Source: Emydura subglobosa (taxonomy: Eukaryota > Chordata > Testudines > Chelidae). Taken from it: a stretch of DNA of 64,000 nucleotides. A model generated the notes under the pieces. That model did not search any database. It saw only the letters and a list, made by a program, of their open reading frames with translations, and had not been told where the DNA came from. Below, one piece after another: positions 40,801-52,800 of this stretch (within the stretch, counting starts at the first letter, position 1; every line of letters begins with the position of its first letter). The translations under genes and the position numbers were made by a program. The stretch spans positions 14,171,049 to 14,235,048 of the forward strand of contig ML679956.1 in NCBI GenBank assembly GCA_007922225.1, in the 5' to 3' direction.

Positions 40801-43800
40801 CCTTTTCTTTAAAATCTTTAATGAAGGGATTCCACAACATCCTTTGGAAGCCTATTCCAATACTTAGCTATTCTTATAGTTGTTTTTTCCTAATATCTAA
40901 CAAATCTCCTTTGCTGCAGATTAAGCCAATTGCTACTTGTCCTATCTTGAGTGGACATGGAGAACAGTTGATGACTGTCCTCTTCATAACCCTTAACACA
41001 GTGTTTCTTAACGACTTGTCCATGGCCCGGCACTCGTCCCTTAGATCTCTGTGACACAGTATAGGAAGCTGGTCCCTAGTATCAAAAAGATTGAAAAACA
41101 CTGCCTTAACATATTTGAAAGACTGTTACCAGGTTCTCCCCCTTCAGTCTTTTCTTAAGGTTAGTTTAACCTTTCCTCATAAATCAGATTTTCTAAAGCC
41201 TTTATCATTTTTATTGCCCTCCTCTGGACACTCTGTACAATTTGTCCACATTTTTCCTGAAGTGTGGTGCACAAAACTGGACACAGTACTCCAGATGTGG
41301 CTTCCTCAGTTTGGAGTAGAGTAGGACAGTTACCTTCTATGTCTTACTTAAATCACTCCTGTTAATATATCTCAGGATACTTTTTCGCAACTGCATCACA
41401 TTGTTTGTCTGGTTTTTTTACTCATGTTCCATTTGTGATCTGCTGTTACCCCTACATCCAGTTTAGTGGTCCTACTATCTAGCCAATTATTCTCTGTTTT
41501 GTATTTGTGCATTTGATTTTTTTCCTAAGGTAAGCTCTTTGCCCTTGTCCTTACTGAATTTCATCTTTTTTATTTCAGACAATTCTCCAATTTGTCAAGG
41601 TCATTTTGAATTCTAATCTTGTCCTCTGAAGTGCTTTCAACCCCTCCCAGCTTGGTGTTATCTGCAAATTGTATAAACATACTCTCTACTCCATTAACCA
41701 AGTTACTAATAAAATTATTGAATAGTACCAGGCACTCAATAGACCCGTGTGGGACTCTGCTAGTTTGACAACAAACAGTTGGTAACTACTTTGAGTATGG
41801 TTTTCCAATTGATTGTGATGTACACCCACCTTGTACTAATTTCATCTAGACAACATTTCCCTAGTTTGACTCTGAGAGTGTCATGCGGGATTGTGTCAGA
41901 AGCCTTACTAAAATCAAGTACATCACATCTACTACTTACCCCCTATCCACTAGGCCACTAACCCTGTCAGAAAAGGAAATTAGGTTGATTTGGTATGTTT
42001 AGTTCTTGACAAATCCTTGCTGGCTATTCCTTATAACCCTATTATTCTCTAGGTGCTTACAAACTGATTGTTTAATAATTTGTTCCAGTATCTTTTGAGG
42101 TATTGAAGCTAGGCTCATTGGTCTATAACTCAGTGGTTTCTTTTTGTTCTCCTTTTTAATGGACTGTGTTTGTCCTTCTCCAGTCCTCTGGGACCTCACC
42201 AGTCCTCCATGAGTTCTCAAAAATAATAGCTAATGGTTCTGATGTTGATTCAGCTAGTTCCTGAAGTACCCTAGAGTGAATTTCATCAGGTCCTGCTGAG
42301 TTGAATGCATCTGACTTATCAAATATTTAGATGTCATCTTACCCTGTTTGGTTTGTGTTCCTTCCTGTTTGTTAATATTGTGTTAAGCATCTGGTCACAG
42401 TTAGCCTTTTTAGTGAAGACTGAAGCCAAGTAGGCATTAAACACCTCAGTCTTCTTGATATCCATAATTAGCTTTCCATCTCTTCTAAGTAGTGGACCTA
42501 CACTTTCCTTCCTCTTTTGTGCTTGGTCCTAATGTAATATAGAACCTCATCTTGTTGCCTTTTCTGTCCCTTGATAGGTGTCGGTCATTTTGTGCCTTTG
42601 CTTTTCTGATTTTGTCCCTATGTGCTTCCACCGTTCTGTTGTATTCAACCTTTATAATTTGTTCATGTTCCTATTTTTTGTCTGATTCCTTTTTGATTTT
42701 CAGGTCATTAAAGAGCTCCTGATGGAGTCAGATAGGAAGAATAGTAAAAAAACCAATCATTCCTTCTCATCGGAACAGTTTGCTCTGATGCCTTTAATAT
42801 TCTCTCTTTGAGAAACTGACCGCTCTCCTGAAGTCCTTTGTTCCCATGGGACCTTATCTACCAGTTCTGAGTTTGTCTACTTTTTTAAAGTCCATTTTCC
42901 TTATTCTGCTGCTCTCACTCTGTTTCTTTAGAATCACAGCATCTAATATTTCAAGGTAATTTTCACCCAGGTTCCCTTCTAACTTCAGATTCACAGCCAA
43001 TGCCTCCCCGATTGTCACAATCGAGTCTAAAATGGCTTCCCCCGTATTTACTTCCTTCACCTTCTGAAAGAAGAAGTTGACTCCAGTGTATTACAAGAAC
43101 TCATCGGAGACTTTGTTTTGCCATATTACTTTTTCAACAGATATCTGGGTAGTTGAAGTCCCCCATTACTACCAGGTCTTATATTTTGGGTATGTGCTGC
43201 TCATTCTAGAAATGCCTCATCCATCTCTTCCTCCTAATTTGGTGGTCTGTACCCCTACCATGATGTCACCCCTACTTTTCCCCTTCATCCAGAGACTTTC
43301 ACTATAATTCACAACTATTACCTTACGTTATTCAATGGGTATGAATAACTCAAAGCTCATAGTTGTGAATTATAATGTCCTGCTATACCAGCAAATTATT
43401 ACAAAATTAATCCGCTAACCATCCCGCTGTCTGAATTGCAAATAATCAGTCTGTGTGGCTGTTTGAAAAGAAATGTTTATAAAATTAGTAAGATAACTTT
43501 AAGAAAAGAATATGCGTAGAGATATATATATAATTTACACACACAAATGAAGTTTGAACGTGGAAGGTTGTAGAAAATGTTTTATTTGAGGAATAGAATG
43601 TGATCATGTAATTAAAGACTATTGCATGTGTGCAGGAGGGTAGAGGTAAGGTTACAAGAGCAACCTTATGGTGTTATCATTTCGTAACTTCGGAATGCCT
43701 AGTCATGTAGCCCTAACCTTTTCTTAAAATGTTAAGTACAATTTATAGTGCTAAAATTTGATCTCTTCACACAATTCTGATCTTTTTATCTACCACTGTC

Positions 43801-46800
43801 TGTTTCCGAGTCATTGTTCTATATACCACAGTGAACCTTATAAAAAGGCATATAAATAGTAGAATTTAGTAGAAATTTTATGGACGTTGCTAATCGGCAC
43901 AATTTGTAATTCACACAAACAGTATGGTCTGTTTTACGCTTTCAGATATAATAGAAGAATTCTGTAGGGACACTCCTTCCTAGTATAATGTTAAAATATT
44001 CAAGGTACAGTGTTAAACACTACAATGGCCAAAATTAAAATGGAATTACTTTGTGGTCTATTGGGTGAAGGAGTTTGTTCACTTTACCAATTCACAATAG
44101 ATAGTTGTTCCATCATTAGTGAAAATTAGTGGTGTATTACTGTATGACTGTGGTATACGCCCTTTATTTTTGTTGCTTGATACTATGTATTTGTAAAGAG
44201 ATGTAAAAATTTGGATGTCCACACATGATTTTAGTCTCACTGGCACAAAACAGCTAGGCAACTGATGAGCTGTGAATACTGCTGCTTCTGCAAATCATAA
44301 TTGTCTCACTATTGCCTTCCCACCTCATCTGCTTGTATAAACTATCTCATAATATACTTAAATAGTCCTTGCCCCAAAGAGCAGAGCTTATCTTTTCATT
44401 AGGTGTAGTGCCTGTTGCAGTGGGGAGCTGATTGAGACCTCTAGGCACTTCCGCAGTAAAATATAAACAATAATTAGATTTATACTGTCCTGCGTACTGT
44501 GTTCTTATAATTCTTTAGTAAACTTTAATGTCTTGCTGTATGCTTCTTTCCAGTCATGGACGTATCAGATACTAGATTTACTATTATTCTTCTGCACTGT
44601 ACAGGCCAGACATTGGCAGCATTTCATGCACTTTTGTTGAGCTTTTTAAACATGAACAAACGTATAGTATACAGTAAGTAGATTTTGACAATGTGAATAA
44701 TTATTGAAATAATAAGTGGCTGCCATTATAGATTAATATTTCTCTTTTATTTCAGTGATAAGAGATTTCCAGGAATATATAGAACCAGGAGAGGATTTTC
44801 CAGCTTCTCCACAAAGAAGAAATACATCAATACAGGAAGACAAAGATGAGAGTGTGATTTTACCATTGGGTGCAGATACACTAACTTGTAACTTAGGCAT
44901 TCCAGTAGTAGTAGTTTGTACAAAGGTTTGTTTTAAATTTTAGAATTGTTTTTGCATATTTTACCTTAAGTGTGCTTTTGGTTATGGGTGGTGGGCAATA
45001 TTTGACTCTTCTAAACTAAAGAAAGGACTCCGGATTCAAAATAATTTTGGATTTTCCCTGATAAGAATTTTTTAAAAGCTACTTTGTTGAGTCTAGGCAT
45101 TTTTCTCCCCTGAAATGAGTTAACACTTTACCCAGTGCTTGATGTTGGTAAACAAAGATGTCTAGACATGAGGTCCTATTGTTTGTATCCTCTTGCTCTC
45201 CCCCAGAACTGCTATTATGTTTTGAACGTATCTGAAGTAAGATTTACTATATAGAAAGTTGAAATAAGGGTAAAATTATGTAAATCTTCAGGGGATACTT
45301 ATCATAGTGTTAATTATTACTGAAGATTGCAAATTAAGGTTGCAAAGATAGCAAATAAAGTCAGGAAGGTCCAAATGCTAAGATTTTTGCTCAAGTCTTA
45401 AGATATGCAAGTTGGCTGATTTTTATGTTCTCAGGCTATATGTAGAAGAGGTAACTAAAAGCAGCTGACAGTACTTGATCATAGATGGGTCACCAATTTA
45501 TAAATTAAAAAGTAACATATTAATGTCTTTGTTATCCTAATTGTAGTGAATCTTTGAAGACTCACTTAATCAATCAAAATGAGTATAGTATTCAAAGACA
45601 TTGGTATCAAGAGCAGAAGAACCAAACTTTGTGTGGGGGGGTGGGAACAAAATAAAATAAAACAAAAAAAAAAAAAAAAACCCCAACAAATTCTGAGCTA
45701 TATCAAAATCATTATCCCCCGGTACTGATTCAAGCTCATTGTGCAGCTCTTAGTCTGGCATTTTCACCTTTTTATAGTCCCAAAATATATATAATGTTGG
45801 AAAGGCTTCTGCAGATTTTCTGGTAAAGATACAATCTCCCCCATGTAGGGATACAATCCATAGATTTGCACTGAATATTACATTGAAGTAGCTTGATTTG
45901 TGTGTACAAGAGGTAGTGTGCAGACCAAGAAATGAAATTCTCATTTAATTACTGATTGGTTCATTTCTGCTAACAGAAGCAGGTCTGTGATGTACCTAAG
46001 CTTTCCAAAATAAATCTGAGATGGCTACAGAAAATGCCACCACCACCACATCGAAATCTGATCAGGGTTTTTTTAAAACAAATGACGACAATTCTGTCTT
46101 GTGGGTTGGATTTTTCATCATGCTGAATTTGTCTAAATTGACTTGTCAAATTAAAATACTTAAGTGGCTTTATTTTCATGTACTCGGATCTCCCTCTTGC
46201 AAATGGAGAGGATTGCAAAAAATGTATTTGAGTTGTTTGGTTAGCAGTTAGTGTTGCTGCATTAAGTTTCTGTGATATCTTCTGTGCTTCTGTGATCTCT
46301 TCTCTCTAACATTCATCAGTAGGTGGGTAACCCACCTTTTTAACAAGGCAGAATTGGGCATGGTTTTCTTGGGATCCATTTTCTTTTGGCCCTTCAATGG
46401 CCATGGGCGTAAGCAATCTGTATTTTCGGCTGCCCTCGTTCAGGGAGTGAGGGAATAAGTTTGTTGTCAAACTGTTATTGTCACTTCATCACTAGGCCAA
46501 TGCTTTCATTTTTTTAAAGTCAGAACCCTGTTTCTTTGCTTCTTGTAGTATCACTTTCTTTTGCAGAGCTAGATAAGATTCTTCAAGTGCTTGCTCATGT
46601 CCTTTCCATGCTAGGTGTGTGCGTGTGCCACATGCATCGGTGCCAATGATTTTTCTCTCAGTGGTATCCGTAGGGCCGGCTATAGCACCCTCTGCAGTGG
46701 CACGCGTATGAACTAGTATAAGGGTACTTCGAGCCCCATAAAAGAAGAAACGAGCTATAAGCACCGTCAGGGTCAACCAATCACCAGTGCTTCCCAGTTG

Positions 46801-49800
46801 AGCTCAGGGCGCTATCCACTAAACGGCAGACAGCCTTTTGAGGGTGCGCCCAAAGGCAACCTAACAGTTTTGACCCAGCTTCCAACCCTTTCTTACTTTT
46901 CAAACTGCCTTTCCCCTTTCTTCCTGCATGGGTGACTATAACATCAGACAAATGGGTTCTAAACATCATTGTAGTTGGGTACACCCTTCAATTCATTTTT
47001 ATTCCTTCTTCCCACCACCCATCCCTATCCCTCTTAAGGGACCCTTCTCATGATCAACTCCTCATCCAGGGGGTACAAGCTTTCTTGTGGGTAGGGGCTG
47101 TAAAGGAAGTTCCCCTACATCTGAGAAGAAAGGGTTTTACTCCCATTACTTTCTAATTCTGAAAGCAAGGGGAGGCCTGCAACCCATACTGGACCTGCGC
47201 AGCCTCAACAAATATCTCAAGCAACTGAGGCTCCCTATGGTCTCCTTATCCATCATCCCCTCCTTCGATCTGGGAGACTGATACACCGCCCTCAATCTAA
47301 AGGATGCATAGTTCCACATCTCCATATTCCATGGCTACAGGAGCTTTTTACGTTTCGTAATGGGGGACAACCACTACCAAGTCACGGCCTTCCCATTTGG
47401 CCTATCAGTCGCGCCCAGCATGTTCACAAAATGCATGGCGATAGATGCAGCCTACCTCAGATGTCGAGGGATACAGATCTACCCTTACCTCGATCACTGG
47501 TTCATCAAGGGCCACTCGGAAACCCAGGTCCGGTTCAATATCATAGTACTGTGGGCAGCCTGCCAAAATCTGGGCTTGCTGATAAATTAACAGAAATCTG
47601 TTAAACTCTGTCCTTTGCACCAGAACTATCAGGGCAGTCCTCGACACTCTCAGGGCCAGAGCATTCCTGTCTCATGCCAGATGCCAACCCTTACCAAGGC
47701 GTGGGTTTGCGTCTGGTTATTGGGTCATGTGGCAGCATGTACCTACATAGTGCAGTATGCAAGACTGTCTCAGACCCCTTTCAATGTGGCTGCTGTTGGT
47801 TTACTCCCTGTCAAGGCACAGCCTGGACATGGTCCTCAAAATCCTGCGTTGAGTTCTTACCTCATTGGCTTGGGGGGCAGTCCCTGTTCATGTAGTGGAA
47901 GGGGTCCCCTTTGCAGCCCCATGCCCAATGCTCTCCTTGGTTTCAGATGCTTCAGATCTAGGATGGAGGGGCCACCTTAGCCCCCTCAGGACACTGGGCC
48001 TCTGATCCTTGGAGGAACTAAAGTTGCACATAAACGTCAGAACTCAGGGCAATCTGCTTGGCCTGCGAGGTATTCCTTCCTCAGATGGGGGGAAAGGTAG
48101 TATGGGTGCTGACAGACAATACGGCTGCAGTGCATTGTCAACAAGCAAGGGGGAGCGAGCTCCTTAGCTCTGTGCCTAGAGACACTCAGCCTGTGGGACT
48201 TCTGTATGAGGCGTGATCCATCTGGAAGCCTCACACCTGCTGGGGGTCAAGAACATGTTAGCAGATTCCATCAGCAGGTCTTTCTTTTTGCCACAAGTGG
48301 CCCCTTTTACCAGGAAGTAGTCAGTTATTTTCCAGAAGTGGGGGACTCCCCAAGTGGACCTATTTGCAACCAAACAGAACAGGAAATGTCACTGCTTCTG
48401 TTCCCTGTGGAGTCTCGACAGCAGCTCACTTCCCGACACTTTTCTCCTTCAGTGATTGGAGGGCCTGATGTACGCCTTCCTACCAATTCCTCTTATGCAC
48501 AAGGTCCTTATAAAGCTCAAGAGGGACAGGGCATGGGTCATAATGATCGCGCCAGCATGGTCTCACCAGCACTGGTTTGGCATGCTGCTGGATCTGGCGG
48601 TGGCAGCCCCTGGGACACTCCCAGCCTATCCAGACTTGATTTTGCAGGATCATGGTCGGATGTTACATCTGGATCTCACTCCTTGCATCTGACAGTGTGC
48701 ATGCTGCATGGCTAAACCCAGAAGAGCAAGCTTGCTCTGCCCAAGTCCAGAAAGTCCTGCTGGAAAGTAGGAACCCTCTACTAGAGCAGTTTACCTGGCA
48801 AAGTGGAAATGCTTCTCCTGCTGGACAACAGAGCATAACTTCTCTTCATCCCAGGTACTTCTTCAGTTTATTTTGGATTACTTACTCCACTTGAAGCATC
48901 CAGGCCTGATGCTGTTGTCAATCAAGGTGCACCTGGTGGCCTCTTGGCCTTTCACCTGCATATCCAGGACAGATAAGTCTTTTCTCATGAGAAGATGGTC
49001 AGATTCCTGAAAAGCTTTTCCCACAGGTCAGAGACCCAATGCCTCCATGGGACCTCGGTTCTGTCCAGGCTCACTGGGTTCCCCTTTGAGCCCATGGCAT
49101 CCTGCTCCCTTCTCCACTTGTCATGTAATTGCCACAGAAAAGCAACTTTCCATCAGTGAAACGTGTGTTTGAAATCAAGGCCCTAATGTTGGAGCTACCC
49201 TATACCATATTCTACAAAAATAAGATTCAGCTGCGATCCCACCCGGCTTTTCTACCAAAAGTAGTGTCACAGTTTCATGTCAACTAGGACATCTTTCTGC
49301 TAGTACTCCTCCCAAAGCCAGTCAGTTCTAGTGAGCCAAGTTATGCAGGTGTCTTGCATGTTAGGTGAGAGCGCTGGCTTTCTACATCGAGAGAACTAAG
49401 CCCTTCGAGAAATCTATGCAGCTCTTCATAGCTGTGGCCAAGCGAATGAAAAGTCTCACCATCTCATCGCAGAGGATTTCCTCTTGGATCACCTTCTGCA
49501 TCCATACTTGCAATGAGCAGGTAAAGGTCACACCTCCTGCCACTCAGACAGCACATTCAACAAGAGCGCAGGCCTCATCAGCAGCTTTCCTGGGCCAGGC
49601 TCCAATACTGGACATTTGCAGGGCTGCAACTTGGTCTTCAGTCCACTTTCACAGCCCACTATGCCGTTACACAACAAACCTGGAACAATGTAGCATTTGT
49701 CAGGTCGATATTGCAGTCGACATGTCTGTGAACTCCGGGCCCACCTCCAGAGATACTGCTTGAGTCACCTAGCATAGAATGGACATGAGCAAGCTATTGA

Positions 49801-52800
49801 AGAAAAGACTGTTACTGACCTTCTGTACCTGTTGTTCTTCGAGATGTTTGCTCATGTCCTTTCCTTGCTAGGTGCGTATGCATGCCACATGCACCAGTGC
49901 TGGAGATTTTTATCTCAGTGGTATCCCGTACAGCCAGCTCTAGCACCCTCTGCAGTGGCGTGCATATGCACCGGTATAAGGATGCGGCCGGCCCCTGCTC
50001 CCTCTCAGTTCCTTCTTGTAGAACTCTGACAGAAGGAAAGGAGGATGGATCATGGAATGGACATGAGCAACACATCTCGAAGAACAGTTACAGAAGGTTA
50101 GTAACCATCTTTTTTGTATGTCTAGGTGTTTCTATGGCCCTGATACTTCAAAAGCTAGACCTCTTGCAGAAAATGCCATGTTTTTATTTCAGCAATGGTG
50201 CAGTCCTCCACTGTGTGATTCTTCCACTGTATCTGAAAAAGTGCATTTCTTGCCATTCCATATCCAGTTGTAACTTTCCGCCTTCAATGCTGGTTACAGT
50301 GCCACTTGTATCAGCTGTAGCTTCAAAAATGTGTTTCTTAATTTGTTCCATTTGGATAGCTGAGTATGTTTTGACAAGTTTTTTTCCATCTGCTAACTGG
50401 AATAGTAACAACATTGCTATTTTAAAAAGATGCTGACAGTGCAATATTGCTTTTTTTTTTTTTTTAACTTGACAGTGTGATGCCATTAGTATCCTGGAAA
50501 AAGAACATGATTACAGAGATGAACACTTTGACTTCATTCAGTCACATATCCGACGGTTTTGTTTACAGTGTATCCTTTAAAGTGTGAAATGTGTAATAAT
50601 GGCATATCAGTAATCTTTTTAAGATGCAAATTGTGACAAATTTGTGTGGTTTGAACAAGGTTTTTCTAGGAACTAGCCTGAGTCCACGATTGAGTGACTA
50701 GCTTAACTGAACCGAGGTCCTAGTGAAGATTCTGTTTACTCTGGGCTATGTCAGGTTTAATCTTTTTTGTGCTGTCAAGTGCTGTTTTAAAAAAAAAAAA
50801 AAAAAATCCATAGGTGCATCAGGAGGAAAAGTCCAGTATACCTTCTTGTCCATGGCGTCCTAGACTTCCCTTCAGCATCCCTTTCATAGTAAAATGCTGA
50901 ACAGGTTTCTTAGGGACCAGTTGCCAACTAAAACTGAGTTTAAGATGTTCTATGGAACCTATCAACAGCAAGATAATTCTCACTTCAATTCACATATAAG
51001 TATGCTACAAGTACACTTGATTATAAGGCATGTAATCATTTTAGCCTGATTATTGGGCCATTTTTTGCAATACTGAATAGTTCTCCAAGACTTTTCAAAT
51101 ATTGAAGTTGTAGGAAAAATGTATTAACACTACTATGAAAGGATAACTGGCTTTGCTTACCTTAGGACATGTGGATACAGAGATATCATATTCAAGCTAT
51201 CTATCAGCATTTTTCTTAAGTTCCCACCATTGTTCTAAAACCAATGGGAACATTATTATAAACCAGTTACTCATTTTACCCTTAGTCATCTAACCTTGCA
51301 GAGAGCAGATCTAGAGGATATTTAACAGGCCAGTAGTTTATTCAGACTATTTTACCAGCATTGGAGTGGCAGTGAAGGGAAATGTTAAGAAAGTTAGTGC
51401 AGAGAAGACCATAGAGAGGATAGTGAATAATTTGTGAATAAACTGTAGTTCAAGAATCTGAGGCCCCAGTCAGGACTGGCATAATGTCTGCCCTGAACAG
51501 TTTATAATTTAAGACTCCATCCTCCAGTTGGGATCTATGCCACCAGACCAAATTGCGGAATTGGCACCCAAGACAATACAGATGGGTATAACCAAAAGGT
51601 GGGAAGAAGGATATAAAGTGATAGTTTATGTAACAGTATACTCTAATGTGTACAACTTGAAGATTTTTTAAATATAGAATATAAATCTATCAAATAGATA
51701 TTAAAAAATCCCACTGGATATCTATCTAGCCGTTATGGAAAAGGAGAGTTTTATAAATTGAACTACACGTGCTGAAATGTACCCTTTACCTGATTTGGAG
51801 ACATTCAGCCTATAAAACAATTGAAACTTGGAGAAGTTCTCAGACCCTAGTAAAGAGTCCCACATACTTCCAACATTATTTCATGATACCGTACAATGCT
51901 TAGAAAAGATAAAGCATTAAGTATTAACATTTTTCTTAATATTTGTTACATAATCTAATGACTGATATACAGCTGTTTGGAGAAGAGTTATAATTAAAAA
52001 CCTTAAAGATTCTGAAAGAGCAATACCATGTTAGTGTCAGCTTGGTGTTGGCAGGTAGTTCCAGGTACATCAACTGGCTGTGCACATCTGTGTTGGCATT
52101 ATACTCACCCCTCCATAGGGAAACCTATACTTTTATTTTAGAAGGTACAACTCTGCACCTCTACTTCAAAAAGAAATTATAGGAGGAATTAAGAGATCTT
52201 TGGCAATAACTGCAGCTTCATTTATTACTTTTGAGCTGACCAGCTTTGATAGTTTACCATTAATGTGCTAGCATGGTGGACTTTTCTTTGGGGAGTGGCA
52301 TGAGCCTGTTGCTGCTATAAAAGCTACAAAGTACAACTGACTCACTGAGTAGAGCTATTTATTTTGCTTGGCTTTTTCTGTCACTAAATGAGTTTATAGA
52401 ATTAAGGTTAGTTGCAAATAGAAATTTTCTTTGCATAGTTCCAGATGTTATACAGTTTGCTTTGGAAACAGTGAGCAGTGTTCTAAAAAGATTAGTTGTA
52501 AACTTAACTGCTAGCTTGAGCTAGTAAAACTCCTAATTTTCTTTTAACAAATGTATTCAGATGGTGCTGCACTTATTTACACTTCAGTAAAGGAAAATAA
52601 AAATATTGATTTAGTGTATAGGTATATTGTCCAGAAATTATATGGATTTCCTTTCAATGTACCTGCTGCTGTTGTGGAAAAAGATGCAGTATTTATGTAA
52701 GTTTATCCTCCTTATTAAATATGCATGCATGTATAAATTTATATCTATACAATACAGTGTGTATACAAACAAGAAGAAAGTGTAAATAGCTTTACAGAAT

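Larger units (their letters stand above)
39217..44755 (+). other. DYNC1LI1: DYNC1LI1 intron 4
   Basis: Donor GTGAGT and acceptor TTTCAG. Contains a MIR-like scrap near 39770-39885, a T11G12 run at 40082-40104 and a long antisense CR1 (40690-43310). Bases 43310-44755 show nothing beyond AT-rich sequence. Confidence 0.85.
46555..50105 (+). mobile_element. DIRS-like (tyrosine-recombinase) retrotransposon, nearly full length, inactive
   Basis: From left to right: a terminal segment (about 46579-46727); an RT region (47087-47590) with [20 protein letters not shown], a stop in the next block, [14 protein letters not shown] and YLDH where YLDD is expected; an RNase H and linker region (about 47620-48720) with FATSG/FCNQTEQE-like and [14 protein letters not shown] segments; and a tyrosine-recombinase region (about 49030-49760) with [14 protein letters not shown], the HxxR catalytic signature. 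It ends with a second copy of the terminal segment (49837-49984) in an approximately 300-base palindromic unit. Many stops and frameshifts are present. DIRS elements integrate via recombinase rather than a DDE integrase and leave no target duplication. It has the same orientation as DYNC1LI1. Confidence 0.85.
44926..50475 (+). other. DYNC1LI1: DYNC1LI1 intron 5
   Basis: Donor GTTTGT and acceptor GACAG. Bases 44926-46550 show no recognised feature apart from an A run at 45662-45680. The DIRS-like element occupies about 46555-50105, ending roughly 370 bases before exon 6. A T run forms the polypyrimidine tract at 50452-50465. Confidence 0.85.

Noticed and set aside
48206..48715. 169-codon frame as a separate gene
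   Set aside because: Part of the RNase H/linker region of the DIRS-like element, in a shifted frame.
49882..50436. 184-codon + strand frame
   Set aside because: Runs from the DIRS-like terminal unit into ordinary intron sequence. A chimera of unrelated sequence rather than a gene.
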